Assembly (NCBI RefSeq): GCF_029814825.1
Contig: NZ_CP122379.1
Coordinates: 2,170,001 to 2,234,000 of the forward strand
Length of the DNA stretch: 64,000 nucleotides
From: Aequorivita marisscotiae
GTDB lineage: Bacteria; Bacteroidota; Bacteroidia; Flavobacteriales; Flavobacteriaceae
Direction of reading: 5' to 3'
The position numbers were made by a program, and so were the translations under genes. Numbering within the stretch: the stretch's first letter is position 1; every line of letters begins with the position of its first letter. Under the pieces are notes generated by a model, which saw only the letters and a list, made by a program, of their open reading frames with translations, was not told where the DNA came from and ran no database searches. This document shows positions 35,773 to 44,000 of this stretch, in pieces.

Positions 35773-36369
35773 ATGAATTATTACGAAGCTTTCTGGAACC
35801 ACAAATACCTCAGTGGCGAAACAGGCTGGGATATAGGCCAGGTTTCCACACCCATAAAGGAATACATCGACCAACTTTCAGATAAAAATTTAAAGATTTT
35901 GATCCCCGGCGGCGGTAATTCGTATGAAGCGGAATATCTTTTTAACAACGGGTTTACCAATGTTTTTGTGGTAGATATTTCGTCTATTCCGTTACGGAAT
36001 CTGGCCAAACGGCTACCATCATTTCCAAAGGAAAATTTATTGCACGCAGACTTTTTCGACTTGGAAGACAGCTTTGACCTTATTTTGGAACAGACGTTCT
36101 TTTGTGCTTTGCAGCCTGTGCTGCGGGAGGATTACGTAACTAAAATGCATCAGCTTCTAAAGCCGGAAGGGAAATTAGTCGGACTTCTTTTTAATATTCC
36201 TTTGAATAATGACAAGCCTCCGTTTGGCGGGAATAAAGCTGAATATAAAAATCTTTTTTCCGAAAGATTCAAGATACAAATAATGGAAACAGCTTATAAT
36301 TCCGTTATGCCCCGTGCGGGGAATGAACTATTTATAAATTTTAAAAAAAGGGGAGAACAAATAGAATAA
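35773..36369 (+). CDS. TPMT-family SAM-dependent methyltransferase
   Basis: A 198-residue methyltransferase of the thiopurine S-methyltransferase superfamily. The start FWNHKYLSGETGWDIG (W-x-x-G-x-x-W-D-x-G) is characteristic, followed by the SAM-binding motif LIPGGGNSYEAEYL, the FVVDIS acidic loop and EQTFFCAL. Bacterial relatives methylate thiols, halides, selenium or tellurium compounds. It starts 3 bp after the cytochrome stop and is therefore in the same operon, which suggests a link to redox or toxic-oxyanion stress; the substrate remains unknown. Confidence 0.9.
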   Translation: MNYYEAFWNHKYLSGETGWDIGQVSTPIKEYIDQLSDKNLKILIPGGGNSYEAEYLFNNGFTNVFVVDISSIPLRNLAKRLPSFPKENLLHADFFDLEDSFDLILEQTFFCALQPVLREDYVTKMHQLLKPEGKLVGLLFNIPLNNDKPPFGGNKAEYKNLFSERFKIQIMETAYNSVMPRAGNELFINFKKRGEQIE

Positions 36370-36448
36370 TTAATACAAAAGCTGGATTGTATTAGCGGGA
36401 CAAATTCCTAAAAGTGGTTATATTCGGTAATAATTTAAAAATGCATCC

Positions 36449-36901
36449 TTGAGAATTCCAATTGCAGATATAGTATTTGTTTTGCTACAATTTGTTTTGT
36501 TTGTGGCATTTGTGTTTGATGTTGGGTCAATGCGCATTTACTTTCCAGAATGGTTGTTTTGGATTGGGGTGCTACTGCTAATTTTAGGGGCGTTAACTAC
36601 GCTAATTGCCGTTTTACAACTCAATGTGCATCTATCGCCTTTTCCGAGTCCGCTACCCGGATCAAAACTGATAGTTACGGGAGTTTATAAATTTATCAGG
36701 CACCCGATATATACAGGAATTATGATAGCTTTTTTTGGGTTTGCCATTATTGCCGACTCGGGATATAAATTATTGATAACATTACTGCTAATAGTTTTAT
36801 TTTACTTTAAATCCAAATACGAAGAGAGGCGTTTAGCAGCTATATTTCCAGGTTATTTGGAATATAAAAGGAAATCGGGACGGTTTTTCCCCGGGTTGTA
36901 A
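36449..36901 (+). CDS. Isoprenylcysteine carboxyl methyltransferase-like membrane protein
   Basis: A 150-residue integral membrane methyltransferase with four hydrophobic helices. The C-terminal signature TGVYKFIRHPIYTGIMIAFFG and KYEERRLAAIFPGYLEYKRKSGRFFPG is that of the ICMT/PEMT family (RHP and EE motifs for SAM binding). Bacterial members methylate unknown small molecules or lipids. The start appears to be TTG at 36449, since the ATG at 36441 is out of frame and stops at once. It stands alone and ends 131 bp before the convergent upp gene. Confidence 0.83.
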   Translation: MRIPIADIVFVLLQFVLFVAFVFDVGSMRIYFPEWLFWIGVLLLILGALTTLIAVLQLNVHLSPFPSPLPGSKLIVTGVYKFIRHPIYTGIMIAFFGFAIIADSGYKLLITLLLIVLFYFKSKYEERRLAAIFPGYLEYKRKSGRFFPGL

Positions 36902-37032
36902 GCCATCGTTTTTTATGGTGAAAACATAGGTTGTTAGTTATATTTAGCTAGGCTCACGAAGCTGCACAAGAAAGTAAGTAAGTATATTTCCGCCGAAGGG
37001 TGTATAAAGTTCTGAAGCTAATTTCAAAATCA

Positions 37033-37701
37033 CTAATCATTATTCCCATCGAGGCGTGGGCCATAGCAAAGATCGCCGGCATCGCCGAGGCCGGGAACAA
37101 TATAGCCACGTTCGTTTAATTGGTTGTCCACCGCTGCAATCCACAGTTCGGTATCTGAAGGGAAAACAGTATCGGCCAAAAAGATTCCCGCTTTGGCACC
37201 GATAATGGATATTAAATGAATTTTCTTTGGAATACCGTGCGTTTTTAGGGCGCGCAATACATTTTCAAACGTACGTCCGGTTGCCAGCATGGGATCTGCA
37301 AGGATTAGTGTTTTTCCTTCAATAGACGGGGAGGCGAGATACTCTACCTGTACTTCAAAATCGTCTGCTCCATTTGGGTGATGCCTATAGGCAGAGATAA
37401 AAGCATTTTCAACCCCATCAAACACATTGAGAATACCTTGGTGCAATGGCAATCCTGCGCGTAATACGGAACAGAGCACTATATCGGCATTTGGTACAGA
37501 TACTTCCTTAGAGCCAAGGGGAGTTTTTACGGTGGTTGTTTGGTAGGGCAAGCTCTTGCTCATTTCGTAAGCCAGCAGTTCGCCCACGCGTTCTACATTT
37601 TTTCTAAAACGCAGGTAATCTTTTTGGATGGTAACATCGCGCATCTCGCGGATGTATTGATTGAGGAGGGAATTCTGTTTGCTGAAATCGTGAACTATCA
37701 T
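37033..37701 (-). CDS. upp: Uracil phosphoribosyltransferase
   Basis: A 222-residue enzyme that salvages uracil to UMP using PRPP. The PRPP loop ILADPMLATGRTFENVL is intact, the SVLRAGLPLHQGI segment and the C-terminal uracil-binding part GYIVPGLGDAGDLCYG (with the terminal D-GD motif) are typical. It is divergent from the small His-rich gene and the metal-efflux operon, sharing a 140-bp promoter region with them. Confidence 0.96.
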   Translation of the reverse strand: MIVHDFSKQNSLLNQYIREMRDVTIQKDYLRFRKNVERVGELLAYEMSKSLPYQTTTVKTPLGSKEVSVPNADIVLCSVLRAGLPLHQGILNVFDGVENAFISAYRHHPNGADDFEVQVEYLASPSIEGKTLILADPMLATGRTFENVLRALKTHGIPKKIHLISIIGAKAGIFLADTVFPSDTELWIAAVDNQLNERGYIVPGLGDAGDLCYGPRLDGNND

Positions 37702-37792
37702 GAGCGTAGGGTGTTTATGCGAATTTAAGGATTTATTCGGAATTTTAAAATAGTGGTTTTTAAGCTTGTCGGTTCTATTTAATATATAAAAT

Positions 37793-37835
37793 TGACAACT
37801 ATCATAAACCGATTGAAATAGATTTCATATTTTTG
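37793..37835 (+). promoter_or_regulatory. Crp/Fnr-type site plus -7 box, metal-efflux operon promoter
   Basis: TGACAACTATCA (37793-37804), a 23-bp gap, then TATTTTTG (37828-37835), a perfect TAnnTTTG box. The likely start codon (GTG, 37842) lies only 6 bp after the box, so the transcript would be leaderless or nearly so. Confidence 0.78.
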
Positions 37836-37841
37836 GAACTA

Positions 37842-38240
37842 GTGAAAACTATAATCGCCATATCGCTTTCTTTCCTCGTTTTATTTCAAAGCGCAGGGAT
37901 TGGCGTAAACGATATTTTACTATTGGGGCATTTTATGGAACATGCCGAATACCACTCCGAAAATTACGGCGATGATTTTCTCACTTTCTTTGAAAAGCAT
38001 TACGGGTCGTTAAAATCTGAGCACGAAAAAAATCACAAAGAGGAAAAGCAGGAACATGAGGAGTTGCCTTTTCAACATGCATCCTGCCATCACTTAAGTA
38101 CCGATGTAGTGGTTTTTCCTTATGAAATTTCAATTTTAAGAGGAGAGATTCCCTTAAACCACAGCCACACTTTTTACTATTTAAACCTATATTCTTCCTT
38201 GGAGAGAGTTTCTATTTTCCAACCTCCAAAATCTGCATAA
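37842..38240 (+). CDS. Small exported His/Glu-rich protein leading the efflux operon
   Basis: A 132-residue protein with a signal peptide (MKTIIAISLSFLVLFQSAGIG) and a His/Glu/Lys-rich middle (HFMEHAEYHSE, EHEKNHKEEKQEHEE, HASCHH, NHSH), suited to binding metal ions in the periplasm. I do not recognise a named family; similar small His-rich proteins precede Czc/Cus pumps in Bacteroidota. The start is taken as GTG at 37842; a TTG at 37833 would lie inside the promoter box. It lies 145 bp before the pump gene, with two hairpins between. Confidence 0.72.
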   Translation: MKTIIAISLSFLVLFQSAGIGVNDILLLGHFMEHAEYHSENYGDDFLTFFEKHYGSLKSEHEKNHKEEKQEHEELPFQHASCHHLSTDVVVFPYEISILRGEIPLNHSHTFYYLNLYSSLERVSIFQPPKSA

Positions 38241-38253
38241 CTAAATAGACCGT

Positions 38254-38316
38254 TTTTGGAAATACTATTTCCAAAATTTATTGCGGTCGGGTTAATTCTA
38301 TCCCATGATTTGGGAT
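38254..38316 (+). promoter_or_regulatory. Two inverted repeats between the His-rich gene and the RND pump
   Basis: TTTTGGAAA (38254-38262) pairs with TTTCCAAAA (38268-38276), loop of 5; then ATCCCA (38300-38305) pairs with TGGGAT (38311-38316), loop of 5. They may act as attenuator, mRNA-processing signals or regulator sites controlling pump expression relative to the leader gene. Neither is followed by a T run, so a simple terminator is unlikely. Confidence 0.45.
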
Positions 38317-38385
38317 GGCTTTAATGAATTCCATTGTTTCATTTTTTACAGGTTTCGCTGTTAAAATTCAAAGATCAATTTAGTT

Positions 38386-41300
38386 ATGCTTTCTAAAATT
38401 ATTCAATTCAGTATAAACAACAAGCTCATTATTGGGCTGTTTACCCTTTTGTTGATAGGCTTTGGCGTGTTTTCGCTAACGCAGTTATCCATTGGAGCCG
38501 TACCCGATGTTACCAACAATCAGGTGCAGGTAATTACCACTTCCCGCAATCTTTCTACCCAAGATATGGAGCAGTTTATAACCTATCCCGTGGAGTTGGA
38601 AATGGCCAATTTGCCGGGGGTGGTTGAAATTCGTTCTGTTTCCAAATTTGGACTTTCGGTGGTTACCATAGTCTTTGAGGAAGAAATGGGCACCTATTTA
38701 CCGCGGCAGCTTATTGCCGAAAAGATTAAATCGGCCGCCGAAAATATTCCCGAAGGTTTCGGTTCGCCACAAATGGGTCCCATTACTACCGGCTTGGGCG
38801 AAATTTACCAATATATACTCGATGTAAGACCGGAGTTTAAGGACAATTATTCAATCACCGAGCTGCGAACCATTCAGGATTGGATAATTAAAAGGCAACT
38901 CTCGGGAATTCCGGGGGTGGTGGAGGTCAATACTTGGGGCGGCCATCTAAAACAGTACGAGGTAGCCATAAATACCCAAAAGCTGGCGGCCATGAATATT
39001 ACGGCTTCTGAAATTTTTACCGCTTTGGAAAAAAACAACAGCGTGTCTGGTGGGGGTTATATTGAAAAGGAAAACCAAGCCTTTTTTATTCGGGGTGAAG
39101 GTTTAATTTCCACTTTGGCGGATATTGAAAATATAGTGGTAAAGAGTGAAAACGGCTTCCCTATTTATGTGAAGGATATCGCCAAAGTACAATTTGGCAG
39201 TGCGCCGCGGTTTGGGGCAATTACAGGAAATGGGGAAGGCGAAAAAATTCTCGGGCAGGTTATGATGCTCAAGGATGGCAACTCAAACGAAGTAATTAAA
39301 GCGGTACAAGAGCGGGTTGCCGAAATTGCAGAAACGCTGCCGGAAGGAGTTTATATAAATCCGTTTTTAGACCGGAGTGTGCTAATTGAAAAAACCACTT
39401 TTACCATAGCCGAAAACCTGATTCTCGGAGTGCTTATCGTAATTTTTGTAGTGGTGCTATTGTTGGGGAATTTCCGTTCCGGCTTGGTAGTGGCTTCGGT
39501 AATACCATTGTCGTTACTCTTTACGCTCTCTATGATGTATCTTTTTGGGGTAGATGCCAATTTGATGAGCATGGGCGCAATAGACTTCGGAATTATCATA
39601 GACGGCGCCGTGATTATCGTTGAATTTGTAGCTTTTAAAATCAGTTCCAATTCGTTAAAATTAAACGCACTGCCAGCTGCTGAAAGGCAAGGGGCAAAAG
39701 ATGAGCTCACTGTAAAGAGTTCTTCAAAAATGATGAATTCCGCCATCTTTGGGCAGTTGATTATTTTAATTGTATTTATCCCCATTCTTTCGCTCAGCGG
39801 GGTAGAAGGGAAAATGTTTATCCCCATGGCGCAGACCTTTAGCTTCGCATTAATAGGAGCTATGTTGCTTTGCTTTACGTATGTACCGGTAGCTGCCGCT
39901 GTGTTTTTACGCCCTGTTTCAGCTTCAAAAAATAATATTTCCGTTCGTTTGATGGGGGCTTTAAACCACTTTTACGAGCCAATTATTCGCTGGGCTTTGG
40001 GTGCACGAAAATTGGTATTGGTTGCAGCGGGGCTTATACTAGCTGCTACCGTTTACCTTTTTACAACTATGGGCGGGGAGTTTATCCCTACGCTGGATGA
40101 GGGCGATTTTGTAATCCAACCCGTTCTAAAAACGGGGACGTCCCTCAGTAATACGATTGCGATTACAACGCAAATTGAAAATATATTACTTGATAATTTT
40201 CCCGAGGTAGATCAGGTGGTTAGCCGGATTGGCGCCGCCGAAGTACCTACGGATCCAATGTCTATGGAAGAAAGCGATGTTATAATTACTTTAAAACCCA
40301 AAAAGGATTGGGTTACTGCCAAGAGTAAAAATGAATTGGCAGAAAAGTTTAAGGAAGCCTTGGCGATAATTCCGGGGATGGAAGTAGAATTTACCCAACC
40401 AATTGAGATGCGCTTTAATGAGCTAATTACGGGAGTTCGCGCCGATATAGCCATTAAAATATTTGGGGAGGATTTAGATGTTTTGAGCAGCAAGGGCAAC
40501 GAAATAAAGAATCTCGTTGAGAATGTGGCGGGGGTAGATGATATTATAGTTGAAAAAGTGGCGGGCTTGCCAGAGATGAACGTGAATTTTAAGCGGGCCA
40601 AAATTGCGCGCTACGGATTAAATATCAAGGATTTAAATGAAATGATAGCCATGGGATTTGCAGGAAAATCTGTGGGCAGCATTTTTGAGGGGGAAAAGCG
40701 TTTTGATTTGGTAGTGCGATTGGACGAAAACCACCGTCGCGATCTTTCAAATTTGCAAAATATGTATGTTGATACCCCTTCCGGGGAAAAAGTACCTCTG
40801 CGCGAACTTGCGGACATACAGTACGCTAAAGGCGCAGCACAGATTTCACGCGACGACACCAAACGCAGGATTGTAGTAGGAATAAACGTGCGAAGCCGCG
40901 ATTTACAGAGTGTGGTGGACGAGGTACAAAAGTTAATAGACGATAATATAAAACTGCCTGTGGGCTACACCATTGATTACGGTGGGCAATTTGAAAACCT
41001 ACAAAGTGCTAAAGAGCGACTTTTGGTGGCGGTTCCCGTAGCCTTACTTTTAATTTTTGTACTGCTTTATTTCGCCTTTAAATCTGTAAAGGAAGCATTG
41101 ATGATATACTCTGCCATTCCGTTAGCGGCGGTGGGAGGTGTTTTGCTGTTGTGGCTGCGCGACATGCCATTTAGCATTTCGGCGGGAGTTGGGTTTATAG
41201 CGCTCTTCGGAATTGCCGTCCTCAACGGAATAGTATTGATAGAACATTTTAAAGAACTTAAAAAGGAAGGTATGAACAACACAACGGAACGTATTGTACA

Positions 41301-42717
41301 AGGCACCAAAGACCGTTTGCGTGCGGTTTTGCTCACGGCTTCGGCTGCGGCACTCGGGTTTTTGCCTATGGCAATTTCAACCAATGCCGGGGCCGAAATT
41401 CAAAGACCGCTAGCTACCGTAGTTATTGGCGGTTTAATAACGGCTACTGTTTTAACATTAATTGTTTTACCGGTGCTGTATTCAATTTTTGATTCGGATA
41501 AAACAACAAAACCCAAAAGATTGAAGAAGAAAACCCTACCAATAACGGCAGTTATTTTGCTGCTTGGTTTTTCGGGAATTTCGCAGGAGTCTCCTAAATC
41601 CTTGACAGATTTACAACAAATGGCATTGACGAATAACGCCGGGTTAAAGGCGGCTTCCCTAAAAGTAGAAGAGGCCGATGCCCTAATTGGCAGTGCTTTT
41701 AACTTCGAAAAAACTACCGTATTTTATGAATTTAACGAAAATGATTTGGGGCCCAATAACGAGCCGCTGGAAGTTTTCGGACTGGAACAAAGCTTTCTGT
41801 TTCCCACGGTTTATTTTGCCGAACGGAATGTAAATAAACAGCAGTATAAAATGCAGACGAGTACGTTGGAACTTCAAAAACGCAAAACAGAAGGATTGGT
41901 TGCGGCTGCGTATTATCAGTATCAATTTGAAAAATACAAGGAAGGGGTTTACAAAAGTTTAGACAGCTTATATGTAAATTTTGCCCATGCCGCCCAGCGT
42001 CGTTTTGAACTTGGGGAGACCAATTATTTGGAGAAAATTACTGCCCGTGCCAAGCAGAAACAGTTGCAAACCGATTATCAGAAGAGTAGGGAAGGCGTGC
42101 AGATTGCACTGGAGCGTCTAAAAATGTTGGTACAGACAACAGACAGTTTGCAGATTGCCGATGTGGGATTAGAAAAAGTACAGCTTTTGCTACCTACTTT
42201 AGAGGCACATCCCGCCTTAGCGTATTATCGGGATAGGAACGAATTTTTTGAAGCCAAGGAAAAACTCGAAAAGCAGCACTTACTGCCGGATATAAGTTTT
42301 TCCTATTCGTTGGGAAGCAATTCGGGCTTGAGCCAAAATTTATACGCCTATCAAGTTGGGCTTAAGATTCCGTTGTTGTTTAGTGGAAATGCTTCCAAGA
42401 TAAAAGCGTCCAAAATTGCAGCGGAATTCAGCAAACAAGAGGCGAAGGATTATGAAATTCACTTAAAATCGAAAAGGGTGCAATTGCTAAAAACGGTGAC
42501 AAAATACAGAGAGGTGCTTCAATATTACGAAGGCGAGGGAAAATCGCTTTCGGAGGAAATATTAAAAACCGCAGACATCGGTTTTAAAAACGGCGAAATA
42601 GATTTCTTTCAATATATCCAAAGTCTTGAAAACGCTTACGAAATTGAATTGCAACATTTAGAAAATCTAAACAACTACAACCAGGCGGTTATCGCTTTCA
42701 ATTATTTAACACTTTAA
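38386..42717 (+). CDS. CzcA/CusA heavy-metal RND pump fused to TolC-like outer-membrane factor
   Basis: A 1443-residue fusion. Residues 1-1036 are an HME-type RND transporter: twelve helices, two large periplasmic loops, FSINNKLIIGLFTLLLIGFGVF at the start and the GAIDFGIIIDGAVIIVEF helix-4 motif with its acidic residues. Residues ~1050-1068 form a second signal-like hydrophobic segment (ITAVILLLGFSGISQ), followed to the end by a TolC/CzcC-like outer-membrane factor (SLTDLQQMALTNNAGLKAA ... YQVGLKIPLLFSGNA). The pump would export a divalent or monovalent metal cation (Zn, Co, Cd, Cu or Ag). Such fusions are known in Bacteroidota; the protein might be processed at the second signal segment. 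The adaptor gene follows 10 bp downstream. Confidence 0.93.
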   Translation: MLSKIIQFSINNKLIIGLFTLLLIGFGVFSLTQLSIGAVPDVTNNQVQVITTSRNLSTQDMEQFITYPVELEMANLPGVVEIRSVSKFGLSVVTIVFEEEMGTYLPRQLIAEKIKSAAENIPEGFGSPQMGPITTGLGEIYQYILDVRPEFKDNYSITELRTIQDWIIKRQLSGIPGVVEVNTWGGHLKQYEVAINTQKLAAMNITASEIFTALEKNNSVSGGGYIEKENQAFFIRGEGLISTLADIENIVVKSENGFPIYVKDIAKVQFGSAPRFGAITGNGEGEKILGQVMMLKDGNSNEVIKAVQERVAEIAETLPEGVYINPFLDRSVLIEKTTFTIAENLILGVLIVIFVVVLLLGNFRSGLVVASVIPLSLLFTLSMMYLFGVDANLMSMGAIDFGIIIDGAVIIVEFVAFKISSNSLKLNALPAAERQGAKDELTVKSSSKMMNSAIFGQLIILIVFIPILSLSGVEGKMFIPMAQTFSFALIGAMLLCFTYVPVAAAVFLRPVSASKNNISVRLMGALNHFYEPIIRWALGARKLVLVAAGLILAATVYLFTTMGGEFIPTLDEGDFVIQPVLKTGTSLSNTIAITTQIENILLDNFPEVDQVVSRIGAAEVPTDPMSMEESDVIITLKPKKDWVTAKSKNELAEKFKEALAIIPGMEVEFTQPIEMRFNELITGVRADIAIKIFGEDLDVLSSKGNEIKNLVENVAGVDDIIVEKVAGLPEMNVNFKRAKIARYGLNIKDLNEMIAMGFAGKSVGSIFEGEKRFDLVVRLDENHRRDLSNLQNMYVDTPSGEKVPLRELADIQYAKGAAQISRDDTKRRIVVGINVRSRDLQSVVDEVQKLIDDNIKLPVGYTIDYGGQFENLQSAKERLLVAVPVALLLIFVLLYFAFKSVKEALMIYSAIPLAAVGGVLLLWLRDMPFSISAGVGFIALFGIAVLNGIVLIEHFKELKKEGMNNTTERIVQGTKDRLRAVLLTASAAALGFLPMAISTNAGAEIQRPLATVVIGGLITATVLTLIVLPVLYSIFDSDKTTKPKRLKKKTLPITAVILLLGFSGISQESPKSLTDLQQMALTNNAGLKAASLKVEEADALIGSAFNFEKTTVFYEFNENDLGPNNEPLEVFGLEQSFLFPTVYFAERNVNKQQYKMQTSTLELQKRKTEGLVAAAYYQYQFEKYKEGVYKSLDSLYVNFAHAAQRRFELGETNYLEKITARAKQKQLQTDYQKSREGVQIALERLKMLVQTTDSLQIADVGLEKVQLLLPTLEAHPALAYYRDRNEFFEAKEKLEKQHLLPDISFSYSLGSNSGLSQNLYAYQVGLKIPLLFSGNASKIKASKIAAEFSKQEAKDYEIHLKSKRVQLLKTVTKYREVLQYYEGEGKSLSEEILKTADIGFKNGEIDFFQYIQSLENAYEIELQHLENLNNYNQAVIAFNYLTL

Positions 42718-42727
42718 AAAAAATGTT

Positions 42728-43888
42728 ATGAATTATATAAAATCACTTTTGTTGCTTTCCATTTTCGTTTTGGCAGGTTGCAACAATTCAGAAACTGAAA
42801 GTTCGTCATTAGCCGCTTCAGAGGAAAAGGATGACCTTATTCACCTTTCAAAAGCACAGTTTAAAAACGCCAATATGGAGATTGGGCAGCTTACCGAAAA
42901 ACCTTTTGCCACAACAATACAAAGCAGCGGGATGATTGACGTACCGCCACAGAGTAGGGCGGTGGTGAGTGCTTTTGCGGGCGGATATATTAAAAACGCT
43001 CCTTTGTTGGTTGGCAGTAAGGTTGCCAAAGGACAGCGGTTGGTAACCATTGAAAATCCGGAGTTTATTACCATGCAGCAAAACTATATGGAAACCGTGG
43101 CCCAGCTTTCGTATTTAAATTCGGAATACGAACGGCAAAAAATTATGTTGGCCGAAAAAATTACGTCGCAGAAAAGTTTTTTAAGGGCCGAAAGTGACTA
43201 TAAAACGGCTTTGGCACGAAGCAATAGCCTAGAAAAGAATTTACAAATGCTGAATATTAATCCCGCGGCCGTGGCGGCTGGGACTATTGTTTCGCAAACG
43301 CATATTTACAGTCCGATTGAAGGGAGCGTAACCCAAGTTTTTGTGAATACGGGAAGCTATGTTTCGCCGGCCGATAAGATTATGGAAATTATAAACACGG
43401 ACCATATTCACTTAGAATTAAAGATTTTTGAAAAGGATCTGCTGCAATTAAAAGAAGAGCAGGAAATTCAATTTACGGTGCCCGAGGCCTCGGACGATAC
43501 GTTTAGTGGGGTGGTGCATTTAATAGGAACTTCAATAGATCCGAACAGCCGTACGTCGTTGGTTCATGGCCATATAGCCGAAGAGGACGAAAGCAATTTT
43601 ACCGCTGGAATGTTTGTGGACGCACATATTGTTACAGGAGTTGAAAAACGAATGGCCCTGCCAGAAAATGCTGTGGTTGCAATGGATGGGAAGAACTACC
43701 TATTACTGATAGAAAATGAAACCGAAGCCGAATTTGAAATCCATCCCCTTGCGGTAAAAACGGGACCTACCTACAACGGATTTACAGCCATTGAAACTAT
43801 AGATAAGCTGAATGCCAATAGCAAATTTATAACCAAGGGAGCCTTTGTACTATTACAAGAAGAAGGCGGCGGTGGGCATAGTCATTAG
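42728..43888 (+). CDS. CzcB-like periplasmic adaptor lipoprotein
   Basis: A 386-residue membrane-fusion protein linking the pump to the outer-membrane factor. It has a lipobox (LAGC, Cys17), the lipoyl/hairpin region (AVVSAFAGGYIKNAPLLVGSKVAKGQRLVTIENPEFI), an alpha-hairpin, and beta-barrel segments (GTIVSQTHIYSPIEGSVTQVFVNTGSYVSP). The C-terminus ends GGGGHSH, a possible metal-capture tail. With the fused pump it makes a complete efflux system; the operon promoter carries a Crp/Fnr-type site ahead of the His-rich leader gene. Confidence 0.93.
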   Translation: MNYIKSLLLLSIFVLAGCNNSETESSSLAASEEKDDLIHLSKAQFKNANMEIGQLTEKPFATTIQSSGMIDVPPQSRAVVSAFAGGYIKNAPLLVGSKVAKGQRLVTIENPEFITMQQNYMETVAQLSYLNSEYERQKIMLAEKITSQKSFLRAESDYKTALARSNSLEKNLQMLNINPAAVAAGTIVSQTHIYSPIEGSVTQVFVNTGSYVSPADKIMEIINTDHIHLELKIFEKDLLQLKEEQEIQFTVPEASDDTFSGVVHLIGTSIDPNSRTSLVHGHIAEEDESNFTAGMFVDAHIVTGVEKRMALPENAVVAMDGKNYLLLIENETEAEFEIHPLAVKTGPTYNGFTAIETIDKLNANSKFITKGAFVLLQEEGGGGHSH

Positions 43889-43927
43889 TAGTTTTGAGGG
43901 TTTTGAGCAACAGGGATAACTGAGAAT

Positions 43928-43947
43928 TTATAAAATGCATTTTATAA
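43928..43947. promoter_or_regulatory. 20-bp perfect palindrome upstream of the FAD oxidoreductase
   Basis: TTATAAAATGCATTTTATAA is a perfect 20-bp palindrome. A TATATTTA box (TAnnTTTG-like) lies at 43974-43981, and the start codon at 44001, so the palindrome is centred about 47 bp upstream of the expected transcription start. It is a plausible operator for a dimeric regulator. Confidence 0.55.
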
Positions 43948-44000
43948 TCCGACAATAAATTAACCTCAAATACTATATTTACAACACGAAAATATAGTTT

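Noticed and set aside
37833..37841. TTG start for the His-rich leader gene
   Set aside because: The codon lies inside the TATTTTTG promoter box, so it would not be in the transcript; GTG at 37842 is used.
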